Source: Globodera rostochiensis
Taxonomy: Eukaryota > Nematoda > Chromadorea > Rhabditida > Heteroderidae
DNA length: 64,000 nucleotides
Reading direction: 5' to 3'
Assembly (NCBI GenBank): GCA_018350325.1
Contig: JAEVLN010000050.1
Span: 124,001-188,000 of the forward strand
The notes below the pieces were generated by a model. That model was not told where the DNA came from, searched no databases, and was given only the letters and a program-made list of their open reading frames with translations. This document shows, in pieces, positions 22,932-35,274 of this stretch; position 1 is the first letter of the stretch, and each line of letters opens with the position of its first letter. Position numbers and translations under genes: made by a program.

Positions 22932-23107
22932 GATATTTGAATATTAATTTACCTATGTGCTAATGGGTACTTCAGTTTGTCCCCCCGGGGGTAGAACCCG
23001 AATTTGGCACATTTAATTTCTTATGCTTTTCCTGATCAAGCATCGCAAGAATAAATTTTTCAAATTTCGTTTCAAACTTTTTACGCTACCAAAATGCATT
23101 TTGCTCC

Positions 23108-23281
23108 GTATACCGTATAACCTAAAATAGAACTCCCGGGAGTTCTATTTTTCAACCCCCCCAAAAAGGGGAGTTCTATTTTAGGGGGGAGTTCTATTTT
23201 TCAACCCCCCTAAAAAGGGGAGTTCTATTTTAGGGGGGAGTACTAATTTAGGGGGGAGTTATATTTTAGGTTATACGGTAT
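23108..23281. repeat. Long palindrome with TACCGTA ends and repeated GGGGAGTTCTATTTT core
   Basis: Terminal inverted repeats ATACCGTATAACCTAAAATA and complement enclose several alternating copies of GGGGAGTTCTATTTTAGG. It looks like a MITE whose centre has been expanded by internal duplication. Confidence 0.8.
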
Positions 23282-24645
23282 TTTTTAATTTTACTCAATG
23301 GACCAAAAAAAAAAACCCTTCCCAAGGACACTGAACCAACCCGCCAAAAAGTGCGCACTATGAACAACCCAATGAAAATTGTTTTTTGTTTTTTTGGTGT
23401 GGGAATGGGTTTCTCCGCCGCCGGCGATGGTAGAAGAAATGCCTCTCCCCGATTTTCGGGGAAAGATTTGCGGGCGGGGAGGGGGCGGGGGGGGGGATCA
23501 TTTTTTGGGGGAATTTGGCGGCGGAGTAATATCCAATTAATGGGTACAACAAATTCCATTGGGGATTTTCTTTTCGGAAGAGTTTCCGAGGAAAAGCATG
23601 GCTAACAAGTCCCAAACCCCAAATCACCCAAATCGTACCAATCGAGACTCCGCCCCCGGTCTCTAATGCAAGAATCTGAAAAAATTTTTGCGCGGAAGCA
23701 ACTGTGAAGAAACTTATGAGCTCTGGACTGAAGTCTCCCCCTTTTTAATGGGGACTCAGTTGCCCAGTGATTAACATTCGCTTCGTAGGACCCCGAATTT
23801 TCTGCCCCTGAGGGGTTGAGGCTTGCACTTTATTAAAAACATACCCGGAACTCTAAAGAAATGTAGACTTTCAAGCACCTCCTTCAAAAAAGAAAAATTT
23901 GAAAAAAACCCGAGACTCTCGAGAGTGCCGGAGTAAAACAAGCATTCCGTCCCTATAACTTAACTTGCCCCCCCCAACCTCTAAAAATTAATTGCTTTTT
24001 CACACCCTGCCGCGCAAACACAACTCGCGCGCACAAGTGCGCAACATCATCGTCATGTCATGATGATAATTGCACGCATCGGCTGAACAATCGCATAATC
24101 GTCGCGCGACCTCCCCCAACGCGCCCTCTATTCACAGCGCCCCATCCAATGCAAATGCTATGCAATTCGGATTAGAATAACCCCCCAATTTGTGTACTGA
24201 TCCGGGACCTTTTCAGTCCCAGCGATTTGAAGTTTGAAGAAGCCCTGGCGGGGGTTGGCTTGAAAAAATGGTTTAAAACAAAAATAACAGCCCGCCCCTC
24301 CTCTCCTCTCGCTCTTTTTCACTGATCCGGGACATTTTCAGTCCCAACGATATGCGAAGAAGGCCCTGCCGGGGGTTGCGTGAAAATATTGCTCAAAAAT
24401 TTGTTTTAAAAATATTTAGTCAAAATTAATATTTTTGCGTAAATTTTAATGATGCTTTGTTTAACTCCAATTTAGCCGTTGGAGGAGCCCTTCGGGGGTT
24501 GAATTAAGAAAAGATTTTTATTCAAAATTAAAAAAATAAAATTAAATATGACAAATCAACAGCCGCGCTTAAAAAATGGGGTTCAATCGTTCGGTTTACG
24601 CGCTAATGAATCCTAATTTTTTTAAAATAAAATTTCAGAAGTTCC

Positions 24646-27600
24646 ATGGCGAATATTGCCGAAAATGATGGGCTTCTTCACCACGAAAATGGGCGGGAAC
24701 ATGGCGACCATTTGCGCAACAATTGCACCATTTTAATCGGGCACGACGATGCCAAGGAGGGCAAACCGGAACAGCACGAAGGCGCTGAACCGTTGCAGAC
24801 GTCGTCCACAGTTTTTGTGGAGGTGGACCAAACTGAAGAAGATGGGAAGTCATCCTCATCATCATCCCATACAGCAACAGCACTGAATGAATTGGAGCAT
24901 CCGGAAGATGGAAAGGAGCCGGATCATCCGGAACATGGGAAGAAGCCGGAACATCCGGAACATGGGAAGAAGCCGGAACATCCGGAACATGGGAAGAAGC
25001 CGGAACATCCGGAACATGGGAAGAAGCCGGATCATCCGGAACATGGGAAGAAACCGGAACATCCGGAACATGGGAAGAAGCCGGAACATCCGGAACATGG
25101 GAAGAAGCCGGAACATCCGGAACATGGGAAGCCGGAACATCCGGAACATGGGAAGAAGCCGGAACATCCGGAACATGGGAAGGAAGAAGAATTATTGTCT
25201 TTATCATCCGCTGATGAGAAGAAGCAAGCCGCCGCTGTTGCATCCTCTTCATCCACGAAGATGAAGATGAACGAAAGGTCGACGACGACTTCATCATCGG
25301 ATGAATCGGACCGGAAGCAGAAGAACGTCTCATCATCATCATCATCATCATCCTCGTCACGTTCAGCATCGGATGACTTGTTGGCTCGGAAGAACGGCGG
25401 CACCAGCACAGCAGAGTTGAAGAACACCGGCGGTTCGTCCTCATCTTCATCATCATCCACTGATGAGAAGAAGAAGAAGAAGAACAACAACAAGAAGGAG
25501 GCGGCGGCTTCATCTTCTTTGTCTTTTTCATCGTCCCCGGAGGCGTTGTTGGACCCAAAAGTTAGCCAATGGCTCCACGCGTTGCGGTGGAGAAACGAGC
25601 TGGAGACAATGTCAGTGCTTTATGCCAAATCGGTGCCGACAACGAATAAGCCAAAGAATGGAGCATCCGGTGTCCAGCGAGTGCCGATACGGTGGAAACA
25701 TTTATTTGTTAAAAACATTTTTATAATAATTGGAATTATATTTAAAAGAACTACATTTAACAGTTTTTAATAAAGTATTTCAAAATAATTGAAAAATTTT
25801 TATTTATTAAATTAAAATATTTGAAAATTTTTCAAATAAAAAAACAAATAAATGAATTTAAATATTGAAAATATTTTAAATTAATTTAATATTGGGTGAT
25901 CAAATAAAAAATAATAACCAAAAACCTTTTAAAATATTTGATTTCAATTGTTCACATTACAATTCTGATTTTCTACATTTTCCAAAAGAGTTGAATTTAG
26001 ATTAAGTAAAAATCAAAATTCCAAAATAAATATTTTTTCAGCGATCGTCCAATTTCAACATCCAAAAACGATGTCACTGAACGGTGCTCAATGCTGATGG
26101 CTAAATCACATCATTCAATTGCCAGTCCGGGCAGTACATCGCCGCCGGCAATGCGACACAAGCAGCCGGAGAAGTTCAAGCAGTTCAGTGATTTTAGCGA
26201 TAATTATTATTAATTCTTTTTAAATTGTTTCCAATCAGTGATCCAGTCACACACCTTTTCCATTTTAACATTTTTGGCATCTAAAATTGTTTCCGATCAG
26301 TGGTGATCAGCAGCACCGATCACACCACCGTTCCACCGTCTGTCTGTCATCATCAACAGTTTCACCTTCACTGGTGATGAATCGCCAATCCATTGTCATT
26401 GTGCCAGCAGCCGGTGAAGGTAAACATTTATTTTTGTTGATTAAAATTTTCCGCATGGCGTTTCGCCCTTCAAAATTTTTGAAATTTTTACAAATTTTTG
26501 ACACTGCAATGCCATCGAAATCAGTACCCATTTGTTCCAGGCGGAACTGAAGGGAATGAAGTGCCATTCAGCAAAAGCGGCACCGCACCGGACTTTGGCG
26601 CCGACGGCGGCACACTGACCAAATTTGCGCTGTCCCTGCCCAACGGTGCCAGTTTGGGTGAACGACTAATGGCACATCGACGGGAATGCACACCGCCGTC
26701 TGCGCGAAAACCGCCCACCACAGCAGGGCACAGAGTGCCGTCGACGACGATGGACTATGCCGAGGTGTGGCAGGGGGGCACTGGTAGAAAGTGCCGAAAT
26801 GGATTAAAACTGAAATTTCTGTGATCAGATTCCAAAAAATATCAGATCGTTGTATTTGATCCGATGCTGATCATCGGCATCCAATCAGATCAGACTATTT
26901 TGAAAATCAATAATCATTGGCACGCACTTTCAGTTGCCACTCTGTGAACCGGCCGGCAATGTGTACCAACCCAGGATCAAATACCGCCGAAACCGAAAGG
27001 GCGGTTCATCTGCTGCTGTTGCTGCTACTGCTTGCGGCGGTGCACATACACTGCCAAACCAACGGAGGAGATCGCCCTTCAGGTATTTGTACATAAAACA
27101 AAAGCATTCCCGATCAGAGCAGAGAGTTGAGCTGAATCTCGGCATTGATCCAAACTTCCGGTCTTGATTTCCCCATTTGGGTCCCATCAGTCGAGCCAAG
27201 ACTCTCGAGTCGAGACTCTCAAGCCAAGACTCTCGAGTCGAGACTCTCAAGCCAAGACTCTCGATTCGAGACTCTCAAGCCAAGACTCTCGAGTCGAGAT
27301 TCTCAAGCCAGACTCTCGAGTCGAGACTCTCAAGCCAAGACTCTCGAGTCGAGAGTTTGACCGAGGAATGACTAAGCCAATCTAAAAATTTATTTAAAAT
27401 CTGTGTTAGCATTCTTATTTTTTAGCATTACGGACTCATCGCCTCTACGAAGCGGCGGATTGGCTGTCCGTCCGCTTGCGTTTCGGTGCAGTGAAAGATT
27501 TATTCAATTAAACAATAAATGCCCTAATTTTAAGGCATTCAATTCGCGTGAACGAATTGGAGAGCAGTGAACTGATGGGCACTGGAAATCGGTAAATTGC

Positions 27601-30600
27601 CGGGCCTTCAATTTATATTTGATCGCTGAAATTCGGAAATGCCAACGGATACCAGACCTAAATTCTGAAAAAAGCTTGGTTGAGTTGGCTTCGGCATTGA
27701 CCACAATTTTAATTGGCACTTTTATTTTGCTAGCGAATTCAGTTAAAATTTATTTGAATTAGCTGAGAAGTTCAATTTTAAATATGGATGTTTGTTGAGC
27801 GTTTGAATTACTTTTTGAATTTATTCAAAAATCATTCAAATAATTTTGCGCTTAATAATATTTGGCATTAAAATTAAGCAATTTTGCATTGCCACCCTCA
27901 ATGTCCATGTCAATGTTTTGTACGTCCGTCAACAAATTCAACGTTGGCATTGAGGACGAGTCGCCATACGAAGAAGGCACCGGCAGCTTGGACTCTGGCC
28001 AATGCTCCGGAAGTCAGTCGTTTGCTGAATCGAATTTTAAACAGGACCTACTCATGATCGGATCATACGGACTTTGATCACTAGATCAAAACATTTTTTT
28101 GCCAAGAAATTCTGATCAGAACTTTATAAGTCGAATATTGACCATCAATCAAAGAGCACTTGGTCCTTGATCAGATCAGATTTTTAAACTACCAGAATGC
28201 TTGCCAATATATTTTTGATCAGATTACGAATTTTGAACATCAAACAGGTTCGCCGCCGTTCTTCAACAATTGCCTTACGGCGACTTCATGCTCCTCCGCC
28301 GCTCTGATGCCACCTGTTCATCATCATCACTATCAACCCCTGCAGCGCTGCCATTGGCATCAGCGACGCTTTTCAGACGAAGCGACCAGCTCGGAGGGTG
28401 GCACTTCGTCTGTTGAAATGACGGGCAAATTTGGCACCATCGAACGCAACACAAACAGCGTAAAAATGCCAAGTTACGCACGGACGGCCAGTGAGTGATG
28501 GTGACGGGAATGGGCACAAATCCTTGGAAATTAAAAATGCCGGAGCCAAGACACCCAAAAATACCGTGCCTGATCCAATTCAAGTCCCTTTACCGATTCC
28601 GGAGTTTTCAAAATGCCATTCTCTAGTGATTTGTTTGTCTGTTTCCGTTAAGTTGTTGATCATAATTAAATTTAAGATTTTACTGATTAAATTTTGACTA
28701 TTTTGTTAAGATTGCATTGCGCAAGTGTTACGCTTGAGCTCCATCATTTTTGCTCAACTTGGCACCACTTTGTCCGAGCATCGGCGATTGAACGGCACCA
28801 AAAAGTTGTTGACCAACACGAAGGCGTAAGTTTTTGTTGTAAAATTTTCAAAAAATTCGTTGTTTTTTTTTGTTGAAGATACATCCGACTGCTTGCGGAA
28901 TGTCCATGTGCTGCACAAATGCCACAATCTGTGAGTTGGATGCCAATTTTGGGGAGTTTGGACTAGGGTTGGTCCCCGTCCCCGAACCCCGACTTTTTTT
29001 TAGTCGGGGTTTTCGTCCCCGACCCCGACTTTTTTCAATTTTTCGGGATTTTTGCTGGGAGAAACCCCAACCCCCGACTTTTTCCGCCCCCGAGGGGTCG
29101 TGGACCAACCCTGGTTTGGACAGCACGTCAAGACTATTATTGAGGGCAACTCAATTTCAGGAGTTGGAGTTGGTGCGCAGGGCGATGCAGGACGCGGAAG
29201 GGGAACTGTTGAAGTACGACAGCGTGCAGCCCAACGACTATTTGGGCGTGTGCATACGACGAATGCTTGAGCAAACGCTGCTCGTGTTTGTTCGGGTCAG
29301 TTCAGTTTTTGATGCTTTTGATCAGGGAGCTTAACTCATCTGCGAGAAAATATGGCAACCGACTCCAAAAATATGGCATTTTTATGGCATTGAGGGGTCA
29401 AAAATATGGCATTTTTATGGCATCGAGGGGTCAAAAATATGGCATTTTTATGGCATTGAGGGGTCAAAAATATGGCATTTTTATGGCATCGAGGGGTCAA
29501 AAATATGGCATTTTTATGGCATCGAGGGGTCAAAGATCAAGTGTGGAAATATGGCAAATTTCCAAAATTATGGCATTAGCCATAAAAATAGGGCATTTTG
29601 AGCTCCCCGCTTTTGATGATCCTCTTAATTGGTTTTGTTGGTCTCCTAATGATTTTTAATGATTGCTTCTGATCAGATTTTTGAATTTCTTTACAAGTCC
29701 AAAATTAAAATTTATTTTCAATTTCAGCTGATCAGCCATTACTTGTCAGAGTGTGCAAATCATGATCAACTGTTGCTGATTGCGCTTGAACAATTTGTGC
29801 ATCTGTTACTCTTCGGCGACGAATTGTGCCTGGAAGCGATTAGGGTTTGAAAAAAATTTTTTTCCTTAAAGTTAAAATTTTTTTCAAAATAATTCTCAAA
29901 GCACAAAGCGGTGGACAATCTTTTGGCACTGGCACTGGTGCCGTTGACAGGCTCGGACACGCTCAAACTGTTGTTGAGGACAATGTCCGTGCTGTGCGGG
30001 ACGGCTAAGGGCTGTATTCAATTGTTATCGGTTAGTTTTCGGCAACAAAATGGGGGGTTTGCATAAAATTTTAGAACAAAGTCTCGTATTGAGGCTTCTG
30101 AATCGAGCCATAAAACCGGAACCTTTTCGTTATTGCTTCAGAATCCGTAAACGACTTTGGTTTCCGGAACAATTCCAGTTCCGGAAACGCGTAAACGTTT
30201 TCGGTTTCGACTAGAGACCGGTCGAGACGAGATCTCGAAAAATCTCGACTCAAGATCTCGCTCGAAGAAATTTTCCGAGATTTTTCCGAGAATCTCGGTT
30301 TTTTCGAGAATCTCGTCTCGACATCTCGAAAAATCTCGACTCGAGATCTCGCTCGAAGCTCAAGTCCGGTCTCTACGGAACAGTTCTAGTTCAGGCAAAT
30401 TCACTAATTAGGAGGTACTTGCTTTTTGCATAAGGCCCTAGATTCTGATCGAATTTTTTAAACCATTCATTTTTGATGATGGAATCTCTGATTTTTTGTT
30501 GTTCACAGATCGGCGGGTTAGAGTTGGTGCTGCGAATACTGCGCGACTCGACGCATGCCGATTGCAGTATTGAGGTAGGTATTACGAATGAAACTTTTAG

Positions 30601-32615
30601 CAAAATTTTAACAAATAATAACCAAAAAATGGTTAAAAATAATAACCAAAATAAATAAAAATTATGATTTTTGAACAAGATTTTGTGCTTTTAACAAATT
30701 AAAAAAGAGTTCAGACAAAATTTATAATTCCAGATTTTTCTTATTTATGCAATTCTTACAATTCCCATACGTTCCTGATCCGGATTCCGGAACAAATGCA
30801 AGCGCTTGATCCGGATTCCCGAACAAATGCAAGGGCTTGATCCGGATTCCGGAACAAATGCAAGCGCTTGATCCGGATTCCGGAACAAATGCAAGCGCTT
30901 GATCCGGATTCCCGAACAAATGCAAGGGCTTGATCCGGGTTCCGGAACAAATGCAAGCGCTTGATCCGGATTCCCGAACAAATGCAAGGGCTTGATCCGG
31001 GTTCCGGAACAAATGCAAGCGCAACTTGCACTGTTCAGGCTGCGGGCTGTTTGGCCCAGCTGTGCTCACCGGCCCACTGCTTTCTGCGCCTGTCGCCCCA
31101 CTCACTGCAGCCGTTGGTGCCGCGTCTGTTGAAGCTGGTCGACCGCTCGCCGTCCCCGGAGGCGCTGCTGCTGTGCCTGGCCGCGCTGGCCAACCTGAGC
31201 GCTCAATGCGCGGGCCCCACCGCCGAGTTGCTGTACACGCACAACGCCGTCCTCCGCCTGGTCAGAGCAGCCGGCCGTGAGCACAGTGCCGGCAATTTGT
31301 TTGTGCAGGAGGAGGTAACAATTGTGACAGTGTTTAAACTGATATCATTGAGTGATTTGATCACTACTGATCAGATCGCTTGATCAATAATTATGCTTGT
31401 AGTCACCAAACTGACTGCTTAGAACTACCATAATTCTGTTTCCGTTTGATCATTGACCTGGCCCTTCAGTAATATGAGCTATAAGAACCCTGGAGCTAGA
31501 ACTGATCTGGTTTGATAAAGTGATCTAATGTTCAATCAATTTTTGAAATACCTGATCAGAAAGCAACAAATTTGTTTACGGCAAATTTAGCATTTTCTGA
31601 TATTCAAGAAGATTCCGCGTTTTTAAATTTTAAAATTTTGCCAATAATTTAGCTGGTGACCATTTTTACGCGGATGGCAAACCGCGGCTTTGAACGTGCA
31701 CTGGTCGCGCAGGGTGCCATCCCGGTGCTGTGCCGACTGCTTCAGCTGGAAGCAGTTGAGTGCCAAAGTCAACGTCAAAGCGATTTTCAACGCCGAGTTT
31801 CCTATAAGGTCCGCAAATCGATGGCTGAAATTAAATAGCTTTGATTAAAAAAATCTAAAAAACATTAAATTTTTTAAATATTTTGTTTTGTTTTTAATTT
31901 AAACAAGCAAAATAATTGAAAACCCACTTTACCTTTAATTACAAAAACAGAGAGAAAGTGGTAGGCTCTTTAAATTTCTTAAATGATCATGGAGCTTTTT
32001 TTTTAAAGATTTAAAAACTTCTAAATTATATGAAATTAAAAAAAAAAATAATCCTCGTTGTTTAATTTTTTGTTTTTGTTTTTCATTTTCAAAAATAAAT
32101 AGTGATAAATTTTAATAAAATAAATTTAATCTATAAATAAAATAATCCTCGTTGTTTAATTTTTTGTTTTTGTTTTTCATTTTCAAAAATAAATAGTGAT
32201 AAATTTTAATAAAATAAATTTAATCTATTAAAATATGTTAGAATTAATATTTACAGGCGGCTGTTTGTCTCGGCATCCTTGCCTCCACCGGGTCTGGCCT
32301 GCGGGCTTTATACGAACATGAAGGTGATCAACACATTTTATTGATCAATACAGTATTTATATATATGCTTACAGTACATACATATACTGTATATGCCTCG
32401 ATCATTGCGCCCCTTTCACTACCGTACCCAAAAGTTCATTTTGTTTGATAGTGCACAAAGTGCTCGCCAAAATATTGTGTCCCGGCGGTGTGCAAGCATC
32501 GGACAATTGCGGCACGGCATTGTCCATAACGACGACGGCACCGCCCATTCAGCTAATATGTTCGAGCATCAGTCAACGTTTGCAGCACACTTACCACTTG
32601 GAGACAGCCGTTTGA
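24646..32615 (+). CDS. insc: Inscuteable homologue (spindle-orientation adaptor), multi-exon
   Basis: Inscuteable links the Par complex to LGN/Pins during asymmetric division. Near the end of the first long exon (24646-25691), VSQWLHALRWRNELETMSVL matches the LGN-binding segment of INSC. The C-terminal half is armadillo-type helical repeats on phase-matched exons: 29161-29295, 29728-29844, 29902-30030, 30509-30574, 31039-31314, 31653-31808, 32257-32323, 32452-32615 (370 codons including stop). Matching segments include IGGLELVLRILRDS, LLLCLAALANLSAQC, LVTIFTRMANRGFERAL and AAVCLGILASTGSGL. Between lie disordered exons, for example 26042-26187, 26541-26764, 26934-27082, 27426-27490, about 27890-28010, about 28248-28490 and 28711-28825. 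Boundaries at 26200-26430, 27500-28250 and 28880-29121 are unresolved. The N-terminal part has a nine-residue HPEHGKKPE repeat. Confidence 0.85.
24895..25190 (+). repeat. 27-bp coding minisatellite, about 11 copies
   Basis: Encodes HPEHGKKPE repeats in the N-terminal disordered part of the Inscuteable homologue. Unit length is a multiple of three and one copy is shortened by whole codons, so the frame is kept. All frames are open, which produces large shadow frames on both strands. Confidence 0.95.
27190..27360. repeat. 28-bp intronic minisatellite
   Basis: About six copies of a unit built from CTCGAGTCGAGACTCTCAAG, in an intron of the Inscuteable homologue. Confidence 0.9.
28964..29113. mobile_element. 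hAT-like element inside the Inscuteable homologue
   Basis: Ends TAGGGTTGGTCC and GGACCAACCCTG; perfect 8-bp duplication GTTTGGAC at 28956-28963 and 29114-29121. The interior is CCCCGAC-type repeats. Depending on splicing, it lies in coding sequence (158 bp added in all, which would shift the frame) or just inside an intron. Confidence 0.88.
29345..29535. repeat. 33-bp intronic minisatellite
   Basis: Five to six copies of a unit containing AATATGGCATTTTTATGGC and GAGGGGTC, in an intron of the Inscuteable homologue. A single echo of the unit occurs at about 50100. Confidence 0.92.
30210..30374. repeat. TCTCGA-rich array with AGAGACCGG ends
   Basis: Degenerate tandem TCTCGAGA/AATCTCG units between CTAGAGACCGG and CCGGTCTCTA. 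It looks like the hAT-like elements, but no convincing 8-bp target duplication is present. Intronic. Confidence 0.6.
30775..31022. repeat. 30-bp intronic minisatellite next to an acceptor
   Basis: About eight copies of a unit with GATCCGGATTCCGGAACAAA and GCAAG. The array ends within 20 bases of the exon at 31039. Confidence 0.93.
32047..32228. repeat. Tandem duplication of about 90 bp in the Inscuteable intron
   Basis: Two nearly identical AT-rich copies (from about 32050 and 32141) each starting ATAATCCTCGTTGTTTAAT. They immediately precede the exon at 32257. Confidence 0.9.
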
Positions 32616-33471
32616 GTTTAAGAAGACCGGGGGATGCGCCGTTTGTTTATGATTTATGCTTTTTCCCTAATTTCTTTTGATCATTGTCGGCTCTCAATCA
32701 TTTTTGATCACTTTATCACCAAATTCCTTCAGGAATTTACAGTCGAGACTTCTGTATTAAAATGGTATTTGGCCTGGTCTTTTTAGCATTTTTGTTGCCT
32801 TAACTTTAAATGATTATGTGTTGCCGACTTTGACTAAATTGATTTGGTTCATGTATTCTGATCATGTTGATTTCGATCATTTTGTTACTGATCAATTATT
32901 GGCACTTCTAAAACGACATCCTTGGCTCAGACTTGAACACCCTCAACACAGATTCTTGATCAGAGAGAGAAATTACGTTGTTTTTCATTATTATTATTGT
33001 ATTACCTCCAAATTTATAAACAAATATTTAATTTATAAAACGAAATAAAGTGATCATTGATGGAAAAGCGATGGCAACTTTTTTGATTTCAACTTTAAAA
33101 GTTATGTTTCTGGTTCAGAACATGGAATCCCGAGGGTCTTTTTTGCTTTTTGTCAACATCAATCTGAGGTTAAAAATATCCCAGGCATCCTTAATTCTGA
33201 ACTCTTTATTATCTATCATTTGTGAATAATTGGACATTGATGAGTAATGGACTTTTGTTTGATCGATCATAATCATCAAAATATTTACGATTTGTATGAT
33301 TAAGCGACAGGCGGAAAATGGTGGCGCAACATTTACATATAATTATTTTATAAAGCAAATGAATAGCGAGCGACCAATGCATTTTTGATTAAATTTGGTG
33401 CTGAAATGAACTGCTCCAACTCTGCGCATTTTCTGACGATGCTTCTTCCACGGGTATGCTGCCCCCCCCCC

Positions 33472-34473
33472 TCATTTGTGCAGCATTTTGCACCCAAAAC
33501 AGATGGCCACGCTAATCAAAATCAGAAGCACAACGGAGGCCAAGGCACCGATGGCCAACAGAGTCTGCGAAAAACAAAATCGATTAAAATTTCAAAAATC
33601 AATTCATTAAAATGCGAAGCGCCCGGGGCGTTATTTTTCAACCCAATCTCTTTGGGGCGGCATCGGTAAATTCTTTTTTAAATTTCACTGATCACTTCAC
33701 TGATTTATTACCATCGATGACAAATGCAGGCTCGCGCACCCTTCACATCCGCTTCCTTTCACCGCCACGAACACATCCAAATCGGGCACTTTCTGCAGCA
33801 CCTGCTGTTGCTGCTGTTTGGGCGGGATCGTGAGGACATCCAAATCGGGCACTTTCTGCAGCACTTGCTGTTGCTGCTGTTTGGGCGGGATCGTGAGGAC
33901 ATCCAAATCGGGCACTTTCTGCAGCACTTGCTGTTGCTGCTGTTTGGGCGGGATCGTGAGGACATCCAAATCGGGCACTTTCTGCAGCACTTGCTGTTGC
34001 TGCTGTTTGGGCGGGATCGTGAGGACATCCAAATCGGGCACTTTTTGCAGCACCTGCTGTTGCTGCTGTTTGGGCGGGATCGTGAGGACATCCAAATCGG
34101 GCACTTTTTGCAGCACCTGCTGTTGCTGCTGTTTGGGCGGGATCGTGAGGACATCCAAATCGGGCACTTTTTGCAGCACCTGCTGTTGCTGCTGTTTGGG
34201 CGGGATCGTGAGGACATCCAAATCGGGCACTTTCTGCAGCACTTGCTGTTGCTGCTGTTTGGGCGGGATCGTGAGGACATCCAAATCGGGCACTTTTTGC
34301 AGCACCTGCTGTTGCTGCTGTTTGGGCGGGATCGTGAGGACATCCAAATCGGGCACTTTCTGCAACACTTGCTGTTGCTGCTGTTTGGGCGGGTTTTCCA
34401 CTGGCAATTTTGAGGCAAATGGTTTGCATTTGTCAAATTTGTATGCAGCAGTGTCCACAATGCAAAGAAATGG
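33472..34473 (-). CDS. Type I membrane protein with ten 21-residue repeats (5' exon not found)
   Basis: Unrecognised. The large exon 33712-34473 is open in phase 0 after a TTTTAG acceptor. It starts PFLCIVDTAAYKFDKCKPF, then has ten tandem 21-residue units (PKQQQQQVLQKVPDLDV plus LTIP) and ends VKGSGCEGCASLHLSSM at a GTAATA donor. The final exon 33472-33564 encodes a transmembrane helix (GALASVVLLILISVAIC) and a short tail ending MLHK. The signal-peptide exon must lie upstream beyond 34474 and I could not place it. The repeat is Gln-rich with a Val/Leu/Pro spine and could form an extended stalk. Cysteine pairs flank the repeat block. Four other frames are open across the repeats but lack the splice sites and membrane helix. 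Confidence 0.72.
33782..34395 (-). repeat. 63-bp coding minisatellite, 10 copies
   Basis: Codes for the 21-residue units of the membrane protein. Copies differ mostly at synonymous or single positions (TTTCTGCAG versus TTTTTGCAG variants), suggesting recent homogenisation. Confidence 0.96.
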
Positions 34474-35274
34474 CTAAAAAATTTGCAATTTTTGATGAGA
34501 TGAATATGTTACGGTTAATTTTGAAAATCGGGGAATTTTGAATTTCCCCGTCTTCTCAAATTGATCGTACTCAAAAGCGAATCCGCAGAAATCCAAGCCC
34601 AATTTAAGCGTTCTCGAGACCGAGCCCCAATCTCGACGTTAGGCTCCATAATTTTTTGTTAGAAATATTGGGGCTTTTCGGTTCCTGGCCAAAAGCTTGT
34701 CACACCTTTTTTTCCTGGGTGCTTTGTTGACAATGGACAAGCAAAATAAAAAAGATGACATATAATTTAAAGAACATGTTGGCTTTTTCTAAACAATGTA
34801 AGTAAATAGTATTTTATTTTAAAAAGTTTTCATTATTAAATTTTAACTTTAATTTATACGCTATTCACATTTATAGAATTATTTGAATTTGCGACTAAAA
34901 TTTAAATCTTTGCTTAATTTTGTACAAAAATGTGTTTAAAATGTTAGCAAAGAGAGAAAATTTTTGCGAATGATTGGCCCAAAATCGCATGAATCCATTT
35001 CCAAGTTTAAAGACGATTTGAGCAAATGTTTCGGAGAAAGGTGAGTCAATGGGGGAAAAAGCGCCCCCGGGGATAGGGGGCGGGGAGGATGATTCAATAT
35101 TGAAGAATTTTTGGGGGAAAATTAAACTTTTTTGGAAAATAGAAAACAAAAAATGTGTCATTTTATTCTTTAACAGAATGACGCATCGTCGCAACAAAAT
35201 ATTAAAATAATTTTATGGGGGCTCAATCCCGGGGTTTATGGTGTCCCTCAACTCAGGCGGAAGGCAGGGCTGTG
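34474..35274. other. Intergenic, no gene recognised
   Basis: AT-rich; should contain the missing 5' exon and promoter of the minus-strand membrane protein gene. A minus-strand frame at 34895-35197 has no recognisable similarity. Confidence 0.4.

Larger units (their letters stand above)
20948..24645. other. Gene-poor interval with homopolymer tracts and palindromes
   Basis: Long poly-C/G runs near 21430, 22030, 22440-22570 and 23480. Open frames here are proline/glycine shadows of these tracts. Two similar passages (about 24195-24260 and 24320-24385, sharing a CTGATCCGGGAC segment) look like a dispersed repeat. 23752-23825 has tRNA-like features. I find no supportable gene. Confidence 0.5.

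Noticed and set aside
24635..25558. Minus-strand frame of 307 codons (VPDVPASSH repeats)
   Set aside because: Antisense of the HPEHGKKPE repeat and serine tracts of the Inscuteable homologue, whose plus-strand frame contains the LGN-binding segment.
33724..34477. Plus-strand and alternative minus-strand frames of about 220-230 codons
   Set aside because: Shadows of the 63-bp repeat. Only one frame has an acceptor, a donor and a following transmembrane exon in phase.
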